DNA from: Ascidiaceihabitans sp029251465
Lineage (GTDB): Bacteria; Pseudomonadota; Alphaproteobacteria; Rhodobacterales; Rhodobacteraceae
Assembly: GCF_042932805.1 (NCBI RefSeq)
Contig: NZ_CP170633.1
Coordinates: forward strand, 434,001-498,000
DNA length: 64,000 nt
Direction of reading: 5' to 3'
The position numbers and the translations under genes were made by a program. The notes under the pieces were generated by a model. That model was not told where the DNA came from and made no database searches. It saw only the letters and a program-made list of their open reading frames with translations. Below are positions 1 through 9,890 of the stretch, in pieces. Numbering within the stretch: position 1 is the first letter of the stretch; every line of letters begins with the position of its first letter.

Positions 1-1290
1 ATCTTGGACCGAGGCGGCAAGCGACAATTGGGCGTCGGCATTGGAACGCTCGGCGTCCAATAGATCCAACAGAGAAATTGTTCCGGCCTGATAGGTCGAT
101 GTCGACAGTTCAAGCACGCGATTGTAGGAACCGACAGCCGCGCGGCGGGCTTCGGTTTCGCGTTGCAAGCGCAGGTAACCGGTCTGCGCGGTCTGTACCT
201 CTTGGATCGCGGTTAGAACGGTGCTGCGCCACGTCAATTCTGCTTGTTTTGCGACCGATATTTGCTGATCTCGAACTGCGCGCAACGCGGTTTGGTTCAG
301 GATGGGCAAGGACAGCGTCGGGCCAAAGCTCCAGCTTGATGGATCAGAGGCCGTCACCGAGCCGTCCAGATCTAGCGAGGGGTACAAATCGGCGGTTGCC
401 ACCCCGACGGCGGCAGTGGCGGCGGCGAGATCGCGTTCTGCTGAAATCACATCCGGCCGATTGCGCAGAACGTCGGCAGGAACACCCGCAGCCGCGCTGC
501 CCTTTGGTCGTGGCTGTGGTGAGCCGCGTTCTAACGCCTTGGTAATCGGGCCCGCAGGTTCGCCCAAGAGGGTCGCAATCCCGTAGGTGGCCGCATAAAA
601 TCCAGTCTCCAGGGCGGGCAAATTGGCCAGTGCCTCGTTCAGCAGCGCCTCAGCGTTTGCATAATCCAGCTCTGACACAACGCCCAATTCCTGTTGCTGA
701 CGTGTCAGCGTTACGGTTTCGCGTCGTGTTGCAATGCTTTGGCGGGTCAGCGCGATGGCCTCTTGGTAATAACGAGCATCGATGTAGTTGCCGACCAGTG
801 ACGCGAGCAGTGCCAATTGTGCCGTGCCCACATCTGAAACTGCGCCGTCCAATTCGGCCGCGGCCTGTTCTTGATCACGGCGCGCACCACCAAAGATGTC
901 AAAGACATAGTTTGCTGCCAAAGTTCCGCTGTTGGCCGTCGATGAACTGTTGCTGCCTGTTCCGCTCTTGGTTGATGACACCGACCCGGTGCCGCTGACT
1001 TGCGAGGCCTGTCCCGTGGCGCGCAATGCGGCGGCGGCCTGATTGATCCGTTCGTTTGCGGTGCGCACATCCAGGTTTTGTGCCCGACCACGCGCCACCA
1101 GTTGATTAAGCTGGCTATCGCCGAAATTCAGCCACCACTGATCGGCGGCCATTTGACCTTTGCTGAGCGCGTCACCATCGACAAACCGCACTGGCGTGTC
1201 GATGGCAGGCGTTTGATAATCCGGGCCGACGGCGGCGCACCCTGTCATGAGCAGCGTCAGGATCAGGGCCGTGGATGTGGCGTTTTTCAA
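1..1290 (-). CDS. Outer membrane efflux lipoprotein, NodT/OprM family (3' end cut by window)
   Basis: Outer membrane channel of a tripartite RND efflux pump. No ATG fits the frame. The best start is TTG at 1290, preceded by AAGAGG, and it opens a lipoprotein signal (LKNATSTALILTLLMTGC) with the lipobox Cys at residue 18. The mature part has the family's two repeats rich in Ala, Gln and Leu, including a VARG...LDVRTANERI segment and an LLGEPAG turn. About 430 codons are visible; the C-terminus lies beyond position 1. It is the last gene of the minus-strand pump operon, 50 bases after the inner membrane pump gene. Family assignment is strong; the substrate cannot be read from sequence. Confidence 0.85.
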   Translation of the reverse strand, partial: MKNATSTALILTLLMTGCAAVGPDYQTPAIDTPVRFVDGDALSKGQMAADQWWLNFGDSQLNQLVARGRAQNLDVRTANERINQAAAALRATGQASQVSGTGSVSSTKSGTGSNSSSTANSGTLAANYVFDIFGGARRDQEQAAAELDGAVSDVGTAQLALLASLVGNYIDARYYQEAIALTRQSIATRRETVTLTRQQQELGVVSELDYANAEALLNEALANLPALETGFYAATYGIATLLGEPAGPITKALERGSPQPRPKGSAAAGVPADVLRNRPDVISAERDLAAATAAVGVATADLYPSLDLDGSVTASDPSSWSFGPTLSLPILNQTALRAVRDQQISVAKQAELTWRSTVLTAIQEVQTAQTGYLRLQRETEARRAAVGSYNRVLELSTSTYQAGTISLLDLLDAERSNADAQLSLAASVQD

Positions 1291-1339
1291 ACTGTAACCT
1301 CTTGTACAAACATGGTGGGTAGATGTGTTGGTGATCAGA

Positions 1340-4300
1340 TCAAGCTGCCAATTCAGCCTCTAATTTTTGCATTTCTTCGGCTTGTGGATTGGAAAATCCA
1401 GCGAGTAATTTGTACACAACCGGTGTCACAAACAGTGTCGCGATGGTCGCAAGACCCAAGCCCCCGACGATCACCCAACCTAGCGAGACACGCGCCTCAG
1501 CGCCCGCGCCAGTGGACAGAACCAGCGGCACGCCGCCCAGCACCGTGGACACCATCGTCATCATGACCGGACGCAGCCGTCGCAATGCGGCCTGTTCTGC
1601 AGCGTCGCTGACCGACATCCCTTGGTCGCGCAACTGGTTGGCAAATTCGACAATCAGGATGCCGTTTTTGGCCATGATCCCGACCAGCAGCACCAGACCG
1701 ATCTGGCTGTAGACATTCAGGCTGATGCCGGTGAACGCCAATGCAAAAACCGCGCATGCGAGCCCAAGCGGGACTGTCCCCACAATGATCAAACTGCTTA
1801 GGAAGCTTTCGAATTGGGCGGCCAGAACCAGTATGACGATCACGATGGCAAAGCCAAACACGATGCCAAGGCCGCTGGATGTTTCATCCAAAGTTGCCGC
1901 TTCTGACAAGGGGATTACCCCGGAACCCGGCGGCAAAAGCGGGGCCGCCGCAGCTTGCAATCGTTCGATCCCATCACGCAAAGCCAGCGTGTCTGACAGC
2001 TCGGCGGTGATCACAATGGCGCGCAATTGTTCTTCGCGATCTAGCGATGGGGCCACGGCCTGTTCCTGGATCGACACAATAGATGACAACGGCACGATCC
2101 GGTCGTCCGACGCCATCAAAAAGATGTTTTCAAGGTCGGTCGGATCATCAACTGGATTGGAGGTCGAAATCAGTTTGACCGGAATGGCGTCGCCGTCAAC
2201 AAAGACATCGCCGACTTCGTCACCATCCAGAAAGGCCTGCATTGCGCTCGATAGATCCGAAATCGCAATGCCCAGATCGTCAGCGCGTTCGCGATCAATA
2301 GAGATCATGATCTGCGGCTGTGTGGTTTCATACGACAGCTGGATGCGGCCCATCTCCTGATCTTTTTCCAGTTCGGTTTTTAGCGCATTCGCCGCCTCTG
2401 AAAGATCGGCGTAATTCGTGCCGGTTATGGCCATGCGCAGCCCTTCTCCGCCGCCCCTGATCCCAAGTGAATTGGGCTGGATCACAAAGGCGCGCACGCC
2501 GTTTACACCTGAAATCAGCCGATTCATTTCGGCGACAATCTCGGCTTGGCCACGGTCGCGTTCATTCCACGGTGCAAGGGTCATGACCATGAAACCTTCG
2601 TTACTGCCACCGCGTCCGGCGATGGAAAAGATGTATTCGACCTCACCTGCGTCGCGAAACGGCTGCAAAAGCGTTTCGATCTGAAGCTGCTGAGTTTCGG
2701 TGTACGCAAGGCTGACGCCCTCGGGCGCGTTGATGCGCAACAACGCAAGGGCGCGATCTTCGGGCGGGGTCAGTTCTTCGTCGAGGGTGCCGTAGGTCAC
2801 AAAGGCAACGCTTGCGAACAAAAACGCGATTGTTAGCACGACAACCGGTGCGGCAAGGGAGGCACGCAACAGACCGGCATACAGACGGCTGGCCATGGTT
2901 CCAAAACGTGTGATGAACCCGATCGATTGATCGGTGCTGCCGTTCGGTTTGCTGGACAACAATCGCGAGGCCAGCATCGGGCAAAGCGACAGTGCAACAA
3001 ACGACGAAATGGTCACTGCCATGGCAAGCACGTAGCCGAATTCGCGAAACAACCCGCCTGATGTGCCAGGCAAAAACGACAGCGGCACAAAGACCGCCGC
3101 CAACGTGGCGGTGGTGGTGATGACCGCAAAAAACACCTCGCGGGTGCCGCGCACCGCAGCCGCCCGCACAGGCACCCCGGCATCGCGTTTGTTGACGATG
3201 TTTTCCAAAACAACAATTGCGTCATCAACCACCATGCCGGTCGCCAAGACCAGCGCCAGCAAGGTGATGATGTTGATGGAAAAACCGGCCAGCCAAATGC
3301 CGCCAATGGTGCCGACCAAGGCCACAGGCAGGGTCAACGCGGGGATCAGTGTCGCGCGGACATTCAGCAAAAAGATGTAGATCACACCGACCACGATCGC
3401 GATGGCAAGGCCCATTGACTTGAGCACTTCGGTGATTGCGCCGTTGATGAATGTCGCATCGTCGCTGGTCACATCGATGTTAACGCCGTCGGGCAGGATG
3501 TCGCGCATGCCCTCGACAACAGCGTGCACATCTTCTGAAATGCTAAGCGTGTTGGACCCCGCTTGCCGGATGATGCCCAGCCCAAGCCCGGTTTTTCCGT
3601 TGGCCCGCAGCGCGGATGTGCCTGCATCCGGGCCCAGACTGACAACCGCAATGTCGCCCAATCTGACATTATCGGTGATGATCAGCCGCTCGAATTCTTC
3701 AGTCGTTTTCAGGCCCGCCGTTGCGCGCACGGTGAAATCCTGCGCGCTGCTTTCGAGCGACCCGGCAGGCACGTCGAGGGCCACATCATCCAGAGCAGTT
3801 GTGAGATCGGCAACCGTCAAGCCGCGCGTGGCAAGCTGGTTTTGGTCGATGTCGATCAGAAACATGCGTTCGCGGTCGCCAAATGTTTCGACATCGGCAA
3901 CCCCTTGGACGGCGGCAAATTTGTCTACAATTTCGTCATCGACAAAATCGGTCAACACGTCGATTTCCATGGTCTCGGACGTCACAGCAAGGCGCATGAT
4001 CGGTTCTGAGTCTGCGTCCGCTTTGATCACCGTCGGGTCGTCATCGATGTCATCAGGAAGGTCGCCGGTGATCCGGCTGATTTCGTCGCGCATGTCGGAG
4101 GCTGCGACATCCAGATCGGTGCTGGTCGAGAATTCTACAGTGACCTGACTTGCTTCGTACGAAGAGGACGACGACATCGATTTGACGCCGGACACTTGGG
4201 CCGCGGCGGATTCCACGACCGTGGTGATTTCCTGATCCATCGTTTCAGAGGACGCACCGGTGTAGGAGGTCGAGATCGTGATCGTGGGGCTGTCGACTTC

Positions 4301-4468
4301 GGGCAACTCGCGGATCGCGACACCGGAAATTGCGGCCAACCCGCCGACGAGGATCAGCAGATTGACGACAATTGCTAGAACCGGACGGCGCACAAACAGC
4401 GCAGTCATGTCTGACATATTGGCAGCCGAAGGGGAGGACGGGGCGATGGCAGTGCGCTGTGACATCAC
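1340..4468 (-). CDS. RND multidrug efflux permease (AcrB/HAE1-like)
   Basis: Inner membrane proton/drug antiporter of the pump, 1042 aa, the usual size for the HAE-1 family. An N-terminal transmembrane helix follows residue 25. The TM4 proton-relay pair is present (GMVVDDAIVV, Asp415-Asp416), and the TM10 Lys appears in GIMAKNGILIVEFAN. Two large periplasmic loops lie between the transmembrane blocks, as expected. The first codon could be GTG at 4468 or ATG at 4465. Its start lies one base past the stop of the membrane fusion protein gene, so the two are translationally coupled. Function is secure at family level; the exported compound is unknown. Confidence 0.95.
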   Translation of the reverse strand: MMSQRTAIAPSSPSAANMSDMTALFVRRPVLAIVVNLLILVGGLAAISGVAIRELPEVDSPTITISTSYTGASSETMDQEITTVVESAAAQVSGVKSMSSSSSYEASQVTVEFSTSTDLDVAASDMRDEISRITGDLPDDIDDDPTVIKADADSEPIMRLAVTSETMEIDVLTDFVDDEIVDKFAAVQGVADVETFGDRERMFLIDIDQNQLATRGLTVADLTTALDDVALDVPAGSLESSAQDFTVRATAGLKTTEEFERLIITDNVRLGDIAVVSLGPDAGTSALRANGKTGLGLGIIRQAGSNTLSISEDVHAVVEGMRDILPDGVNIDVTSDDATFINGAITEVLKSMGLAIAIVVGVIYIFLLNVRATLIPALTLPVALVGTIGGIWLAGFSINIITLLALVLATGMVVDDAIVVLENIVNKRDAGVPVRAAAVRGTREVFFAVITTTATLAAVFVPLSFLPGTSGGLFREFGYVLAMAVTISSFVALSLCPMLASRLLSSKPNGSTDQSIGFITRFGTMASRLYAGLLRASLAAPVVVLTIAFLFASVAFVTYGTLDEELTPPEDRALALLRINAPEGVSLAYTETQQLQIETLLQPFRDAGEVEYIFSIAGRGGSNEGFMVMTLAPWNERDRGQAEIVAEMNRLISGVNGVRAFVIQPNSLGIRGGGEGLRMAITGTNYADLSEAANALKTELEKDQEMGRIQLSYETTQPQIMISIDRERADDLGIAISDLSSAMQAFLDGDEVGDVFVDGDAIPVKLISTSNPVDDPTDLENIFLMASDDRIVPLSSIVSIQEQAVAPSLDREEQLRAIVITAELSDTLALRDGIERLQAAAAPLLPPGSGVIPLSEAATLDETSSGLGIVFGFAIVIVILVLAAQFESFLSSLIIVGTVPLGLACAVFALAFTGISLNVYSQIGLVLLVGIMAKNGILIVEFANQLRDQGMSVSDAAEQAALRRLRPVMMTMVSTVLGGVPLVLSTGAGAEARVSLGWVIVGGLGLATIATLFVTPVVYKLLAGFSNPQAEEMQKLEAELAA

Positions 4469-4469
4469 G

Positions 4470-5687
4470 TCAGCCTTCTATTTCCGAGGGGGCGACCTGG
4501 ATTGGTGCGGCACGCGCGTCATCTGCGTCCACGACATCGTCGTTTGGCGCGCCGGCATCTTCGACTGTCACGGCGGCACCATCACGCACGTTGAGGACGC
4601 CTTCGGTGATCACCAACGCGCCTTCGGTAATGTCTGCCTCAAGCAACACAGCATCTGCGTTGCGCTGCACAATGCGCGCGGGGGTGCGTTGGGCCGCCCC
4701 GTCGGAAATCATCCAGACATAGGACCCGTCAGCGTCCCATTGCACAGCAAGAGGCGGCACCGCGGGGTAGGTTTCGCCGTCAAACGACATTGAAATTGCA
4801 AATGACATTCCCGGGCGCAACACATCGTCAGGATTGTCGATCAAGGCCCGCACCTGCAGTGTCCTGCTATCGGTTTCCACCCGGCTGCCAGTTGCGCTGA
4901 CTTTGCCTGCGAAATTTTGACCCGGTAGTGCCAGCGGCGAGGCTTTGACGGATTGTCCGATCGCCACTGTGCCAACAAGCCGTTCTGGTACCCAAAAATC
5001 CACAACAACCTGTGTGCGGTCATCGATCAGCGCGATCTCGGTTTCTGCGGTCACGTAATCGCCAATTTCGACCGGAACGATCCCGACAACACCGTCGATG
5101 AGGGCAACAATTGAGCGTTGTTCCAGCGCGACCTCTGCTTCGCGCAGCGCGAGGGCTGCGTCATCCTGAGCAGCGCGCAGTGTATCCAGTTCGATCTGCG
5201 AGGCAGCGTTAGATTGGCTCAGACCTTCGTAGCGGGCGTATTCGGCTTGCGCCGATTTAAGCGCGACAGCCGCACGATCCCGCGTGATTTCTTCGGTGTC
5301 CGCGTTCATCTGGGCAAGCAAATCACCGGCCTGAACCAGATCACCGGATTGGATGGCAACCTGCCTGAGCACCCCAGCCTCAAGCGGGACAACGGACACG
5401 GACCTAAGCGCTTCGCTAGATCCGACCGCCTGCACTTTGGTGCTGATTGCGCCCGTGAACACCGATGCCGTTGTGACAACCGCGGCGCGTGGCCCACCGC
5501 CACCGCGCGCGGCACCCGCAGGCCCTGTTGCATCCGCGTCATCGCGTTTTGCGATCATGGTCAGAAGGGGTTGCGGGACGCCCAAGCTGTCCAGAACAGT
5601 GTGGGACACCGGATAATAACGGGCCGCAGCAATCGTGGCGCAGGCCACCAAAACAAGCGTCAGTCCAATTTGTCGTTTCAGGTTCAT
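4470..5687 (-). CDS. RND efflux periplasmic adaptor (membrane fusion protein)
   Basis: Periplasmic adaptor linking the RND permease to the outer membrane channel, 405 aa. An N-terminal signal/anchor helix (residues 5-22) is followed by a lipoyl half-motif (VVPLEAGVLRQVAIQSGDLVQAGD), a helical hairpin rich in Ala and Gln (about residues 135-190), the second lipoyl half and a beta-barrel domain. A Gly/Pro/Arg-rich linker (GAARGGGGPRAA) follows the anchor. It is the first gene of the three-gene operon. No local regulator lies next to it: the divergent gene at 6025 encodes an unrelated transferase. Confidence 0.92.
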   Translation of the reverse strand: MNLKRQIGLTLVLVACATIAAARYYPVSHTVLDSLGVPQPLLTMIAKRDDADATGPAGAARGGGGPRAAVVTTASVFTGAISTKVQAVGSSEALRSVSVVPLEAGVLRQVAIQSGDLVQAGDLLAQMNADTEEITRDRAAVALKSAQAEYARYEGLSQSNAASQIELDTLRAAQDDAALALREAEVALEQRSIVALIDGVVGIVPVEIGDYVTAETEIALIDDRTQVVVDFWVPERLVGTVAIGQSVKASPLALPGQNFAGKVSATGSRVETDSRTLQVRALIDNPDDVLRPGMSFAISMSFDGETYPAVPPLAVQWDADGSYVWMISDGAAQRTPARIVQRNADAVLLEADITEGALVITEGVLNVRDGAAVTVEDAGAPNDDVVDADDARAAPIQVAPSEIEG

Positions 5688-6024
5688 CGTTGCATCCGTT
5701 GACTAGCGCTATGGACAGCCGCGTGTGTGGCGGCCTAATTTAAACATCGGTGATCCAAAGCCGTCAGGCGTCCTCGCTCGGAGTTTTTCCTCACGCTTTG
5801 GTACGATTGTTTTACGCTGCAGCGCCGCATTACCGTCGCAAATTATTTTGGATGCGCTGTTTCTTGCGAGTCGACCTATCAACTGTGCGAAACTTTATGC
5901 GCGCGCTTTCCAATCAAAGATGCAAAGTTTACGATCATGCCACGCGTCTTGTTGATCCAATGAACAGCAGAAATTGCGTCGATTGATTTTAAAGTGGGTG
6001 GTGTTCTGTGTTGGATAAAAAACT
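5688..6024. other. Intergenic region between divergent efflux operon and sulfotransferase fusion
   Basis: A 337-base gap that should carry promoters for both divergent transcription units. It is somewhat AT-richer than its flanks. I see no convincing coding frame, no strong inverted repeat and no TetR- or MarR-like palindrome of the kind that usually controls RND pumps. Confidence 0.5.
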
Positions 6025-8766
6025 ATGACAGTGCCTGCGATATTTGTGCTGGGCATGCACCGTTCAGGCACGTCGGCCTTGTCGCGGGTGCTTGGTCTGA
6101 CGGGATTTGGGCAAGCTGCAAATTTGATGGCCCCGAACCGCTACAATCCGTCGGGGTATTGGGAACCAAAGCCTGTTGTCGTTCTGAATGACGCGTATCT
6201 TTGGGATATGCAGCGGTTCTGGGCCGATCCAAAGCCCTTTGACATCACCGATGATCCGCAGCGCTACCAGCGTGCAGTCACGGATGCGCAAGCGGTTCTG
6301 GAACAGCAGTTTGATCAAACAAACGGCTTTGTGGTGAAGGACCCGCGTGCGTCCCTGACGTTTCCGGCATGGCACGAAGCGGCGCTTCGGGTTGGTGCAA
6401 AACCTGTGGTTCTGATCGCGCTGCGCAATCCGGTCAGCGTGTGTCGCTCGCTTGATGCCCGCGACGGCATCGATATGGATCACGCAGAAATGTTGTGGGC
6501 CAATTACACGCTTGGTGCTGAAAAATGGTCCCGTGATGTGCCGCGCGCCGTCGTGCGATACGAGGATATGTTGCGCGACTGGCAAGGTACAATTCAGGCG
6601 GCTTTTGCGCGTATTGGTCTGCCAGTGCCGGACCTGACTGCACCGCAAATTGCGTCTGTCGATGCATTTTTGGACCCAACGCTAAACCACGGCGAAGCCA
6701 GCAACACTGATCTATCTGCACAATCTCAGATATCTCAGGGCACCAAGAACCTGTACACGTGTCTGAGCCAGCCCGGCGGTCTGGAACGACTGGAGGATCT
6801 TGATGAAATCCAATCAGAATGGACCACATTCTGGACGCAAGAAAGCCCGGACGGTGGCCCGTCGACCTACGTGAAACGCTTTCCCGATTGGCATCTAAAG
6901 GCAAGTGAGCAAGCATTGGCGTCTGGTGATCTTGTTGGGGCATTTGCCGCCTGTCATGCGGCAATTGATTTGGCCCCCAACCTTGCACAGTGTCATTTTC
7001 AACTGGCAAAATTGCACTTTGATCAGGGCCAATTCCAAGATGCGCTAGACCCGATCTGCAAAGCGATCGAGGTCAACAGTAACCGCATACATTTCCACAT
7101 GTTGCACGCGCGCATTTTGAACCAGTTGGATCGGCCAAAAGAGGCGTTAGACCCAATCGCACGCGCATTGGTGTGCAATCCGAACTGGCCTGCCGCGTAT
7201 TTCTTGCGAGGGACCTTTCTGCTAAAACTTGACCGGCGCGAAGACGCAGCAGAGGCATTAGAACGTGCCATCGCATTGGATCCGAACAAAGCACAGTATC
7301 ACAAGGCTTTGGCGCGCGCGCAAAAGCCACTGATCAGCAAAGCCGGCGAAGCGCGTCAAGAAAAGATCGCACAGGGGCGACGGCATTTGCGGGACAAAGA
7401 TTGGCGTGCGGCCCATGATGTCTTTGCCGAGCTGGCTTTGAAAAAAGATGTGCACGTGATGATCCTGCGAAATTTGCTGACCACGCAACTGCGCCTTGGG
7501 ATTGTTCAGGGGTCGATTGCGACGCTGGAACGGATTGTGGAACGTGATTCGACATCGCCCGACTATTTGTTCTTGCTTGGAAAACAGCGCAGTTTGGCCG
7601 CGGATTGGGCAGGGGCCACGCAGGCGCGCACTGCGGGGCTCGACAATGGGTTGGTCGCGATAGAGCAGTTTTTGAACATGCCGGAGCAGCGCGACGAGCC
7701 ACCCAATCGCGACGTGACACAAGCGCTGTTTGCTTGGCAAAGTGCGGGGTACTGGTACGATCAACTGCGCGCGCTGAGCGATCAAAACAGTGGCGCGCTT
7801 TGGCCGCTTGGTCCACGTCGCCCAACACTGGAAAAACCTGAGATCGCAAGAATTCAAGATGCGAACCGACCAGAATTATCGGTGATGATGCCCGTCTATA
7901 GTGTCCAAAACACAGCTTGGTTGCGCCAAGCGATCGACAGCGTTTTGGGCCAAACCAGCGGTCTGGATGTCGAGGTTGTGGTGGTCGATGATGCGTCGGC
8001 AAACGATGCGGCGCGGGACGTTGTGGCACAATTTGGCAGCCGCGTGAAATACACCCGCAACACGGTGCAACTGGGGTTGTTGCAAAACCACAATCAGTGC
8101 CTGAAACAAGCGCGTGGCGAATTTATCCACATTTTGCATCAAGATGACTGGGTTCAAGACGGGTTCTATGACGCTTTGCTGACGCCGTTGCGGGCTGATC
8201 CAAACCTAGCCATGGCATTTTGCACCGCGCGCATCGTGGACACAAACGACAAACGCCTGCGACGCCGCGCGCAGTTAAGGGATAGTGCCGGCGTGATGGA
8301 TAACTGGCTTGGGCAGATTGTGCACGGGCAATTAATCAATTTTCCGACCGTTATAGCCCGACGCAGCGCCTACGAGCAGGTGGGTGGTTTCACGCCAAGT
8401 CTGACCTTTGCGTTTGACTGGGAAATGTGGGCGCGGCTGGCAACTGCTGGTGACGTTTGGCACGATCCGGGCGAATATGCTGTGTACCGGAACCATTCGG
8501 CCTCTGCGACGCAACTGTTCACCGTGCTCGAGCGGATGATTGATACATTTCAAACGGTTGCGGTCTTGTTGCCGTTGTTGCCAGAGCATCAAGCCGATCA
8601 AATCGGACGGCATGCGCTGCACCGGGTTTTGCTGAACGGGTGGCAGCAATTGGCCAAGATGCCGTTGGGGGCAGAGGGGCTGGAGGACATGATCGATTTC
8701 CTGCACAAGGGCAGTTCTAGCGGCACTGATGCGGCCAAGATTATAGCGTTGTTTGACGCGGCGTAG
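6025..8766 (+). CDS. Sulfotransferase - TPR - GT2 glycosyltransferase fusion protein
   Basis: A 913-aa protein that joins three modules. Residues 1-260 form a PAPS-type sulfotransferase: a 5' phosphosulfate loop (FVLGMHRSGTSALSRVL, residues 7-23) and a 3'-phosphate binding segment (LRNPVSVCRSLDARDG). Residues about 290-560 are TPR-like helical repeats. From about residue 617 a GT-A fold family 2 glycosyltransferase begins (LSVMMPVYS...VVVVDDASAND), with an acidic HQDDWV motif near residue 705. No signal peptide or membrane segment is visible, so it should be cytosolic. It may add sugar and sulfate to the same cell-surface glycan, but that is inference. The start has only a weak ribosome site. 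The last 26 bases overlap the convergent LacI gene. Confidence 0.85.
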   Translation: MTVPAIFVLGMHRSGTSALSRVLGLTGFGQAANLMAPNRYNPSGYWEPKPVVVLNDAYLWDMQRFWADPKPFDITDDPQRYQRAVTDAQAVLEQQFDQTNGFVVKDPRASLTFPAWHEAALRVGAKPVVLIALRNPVSVCRSLDARDGIDMDHAEMLWANYTLGAEKWSRDVPRAVVRYEDMLRDWQGTIQAAFARIGLPVPDLTAPQIASVDAFLDPTLNHGEASNTDLSAQSQISQGTKNLYTCLSQPGGLERLEDLDEIQSEWTTFWTQESPDGGPSTYVKRFPDWHLKASEQALASGDLVGAFAACHAAIDLAPNLAQCHFQLAKLHFDQGQFQDALDPICKAIEVNSNRIHFHMLHARILNQLDRPKEALDPIARALVCNPNWPAAYFLRGTFLLKLDRREDAAEALERAIALDPNKAQYHKALARAQKPLISKAGEARQEKIAQGRRHLRDKDWRAAHDVFAELALKKDVHVMILRNLLTTQLRLGIVQGSIATLERIVERDSTSPDYLFLLGKQRSLAADWAGATQARTAGLDNGLVAIEQFLNMPEQRDEPPNRDVTQALFAWQSAGYWYDQLRALSDQNSGALWPLGPRRPTLEKPEIARIQDANRPELSVMMPVYSVQNTAWLRQAIDSVLGQTSGLDVEVVVVDDASANDAARDVVAQFGSRVKYTRNTVQLGLLQNHNQCLKQARGEFIHILHQDDWVQDGFYDALLTPLRADPNLAMAFCTARIVDTNDKRLRRRAQLRDSAGVMDNWLGQIVHGQLINFPTVIARRSAYEQVGGFTPSLTFAFDWEMWARLATAGDVWHDPGEYAVYRNHSASATQLFTVLERMIDTFQTVAVLLPLLPEHQADQIGRHALHRVLLNGWQQLAKMPLGAEGLEDMIDFLHKGSSSGTDAAKIIALFDAA

Positions 8767-9778
8767 AACAGGTTTGCCGATCGACCAATTCGATCTCGCA
8801 ACTGGTGCGGGTGGTGTCTTTTGATTGTTGCACAATGGACTGCGCCAATTGCTCACCGGCCAAATGACCGATGCGTCGGGCGGGCAGGCGCACTGTGGTC
8901 AAGGCGGGCTCCATTTCCTTGGACCCTTTGAAATCACCAATTCCGATGATGGAAATGTCATGGGGCACACGCAGCCCGCATTGCCGCGCAGCATACAACG
9001 CACCAACCGCCAAAACGTCATTGCCGCACAAAATCGCGGTCAGGGCGGGCGCATTGTTCAGCATTTCTGTCACCACCCGTTTTGCGTCTGAAATCGAGTA
9101 TAACGTTTCGATGCTCGCCCCGTCAGGGGTTTGCACGCCTGCGGTTTCAAGCACCGATTGCGCCCCGGTCAAACGGTCACGTGCGCGGTCGTTGTCCTTG
9201 GTCGGGGGAAACACCAAAGCGACTTTGCGGTGGCCCAGATCAACAACATGCTGCGCGGCAATTGCGCCGGCTTGTCGGTTGTCGGCCCCAACGCACGGCA
9301 ACACAGATTGCGCATCGTAATTCCAAACGGTGATTGCGGGAATTCCTTGGCGCTTAACCAGATTGTAAGTCTCGTCCGAGTGGTCCAACCCGATCAGCGC
9401 AACCCCGTCAACGCGGTGTTCCAAAAACTTGCGCAGGACGCTGTATTCCCGTTCCAGATTGTATCCGTGCGAGGCGACTAGAATGGTAAACCCATGCCCT
9501 TCGACCGCATCGGAAAACGCTTGGATGACTTCGGCAAAGATCGCGTGATCGATCGTGGGCACCACCAATCCAATGGTTCCTGACCGGATGCCATGCATGG
9601 TTTGTGCCGCCCGATTGCGGATATAGCCAAGCTTGCGCACAGCTGTGTCGATCTTTTTCCGAGTCGCAGGTTTCACCAGTTCAGGATGATTAAAGCTGCG
9701 CGACACAGTTGAAATAGATACCCGTGCGGCCTTTGCGACGGCAACGATATCTGCATTTTTTGAATTAATTTCAGACAC
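8741..9778 (-). CDS. LacI-family transcriptional regulator, probable SauR-like repressor
   Basis: A 345-aa DNA-binding regulator. Residues 10-52 form the LacI helix-turn-helix and hinge (VAKAARVSISTVSRSFNHPE). The rest is the periplasmic-binding-protein-like effector domain, typified by GTIGLVVPTIDH and HRVDGVALIGLD. It is divergent from the transporter/dehydrogenase/ligase operon that starts at 9891, with a LacI-like palindrome in the gap. In Cupriavidus necator sauR is likewise divergent from sauSTU, so by position this is the local regulator. The ligand is inferred only from the neighbours. Confidence 0.88.
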   Translation of the reverse strand: MSEINSKNADIVAVAKAARVSISTVSRSFNHPELVKPATRKKIDTAVRKLGYIRNRAAQTMHGIRSGTIGLVVPTIDHAIFAEVIQAFSDAVEGHGFTILVASHGYNLEREYSVLRKFLEHRVDGVALIGLDHSDETYNLVKRQGIPAITVWNYDAQSVLPCVGADNRQAGAIAAQHVVDLGHRKVALVFPPTKDNDRARDRLTGAQSVLETAGVQTPDGASIETLYSISDAKRVVTEMLNNAPALTAILCGNDVLAVGALYAARQCGLRVPHDISIIGIGDFKGSKEMEPALTTVRLPARRIGHLAGEQLAQSIVQQSKDTTRTSCEIELVDRQTCSTPRQTTL

Positions 9779-9802
9779 CTACCGGCACCAATCGGGTAAT
9801 TT

Positions 9803-9830
9803 ATGAAAACATTTGCAAAACTATTTTCAT
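9803..9830. promoter_or_regulatory. Candidate LacI operator in divergent promoter region
   Basis: The gap between the regulator and the transporter operon holds ATGAAAA (9803-9809) and its inverted copy TTTTCAT (9824-9830), with a central TTTGCAAA palindrome at 9812-9819. Nested A/T-flanked palindromes with a CG or GC centre are typical of LacI-family operators. The site is 25 bases from the regulator start codon and 60 bases from the transporter start, so it could control both. Binding is inferred. Confidence 0.55.
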
Positions 9831-9890
9831 CGCCTAACCTTCAATGTCAAGGATGCCTGTAATGGGCTTCTTCGGGTTGGGAGGCCTCGC

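Noticed and set aside
78..545. Long plus-strand open frames across 1-5700
   Set aside because: They are antisense shadows of the RND operon: Arg/Pro/Ser-rich, without homologous features or ribosome sites.
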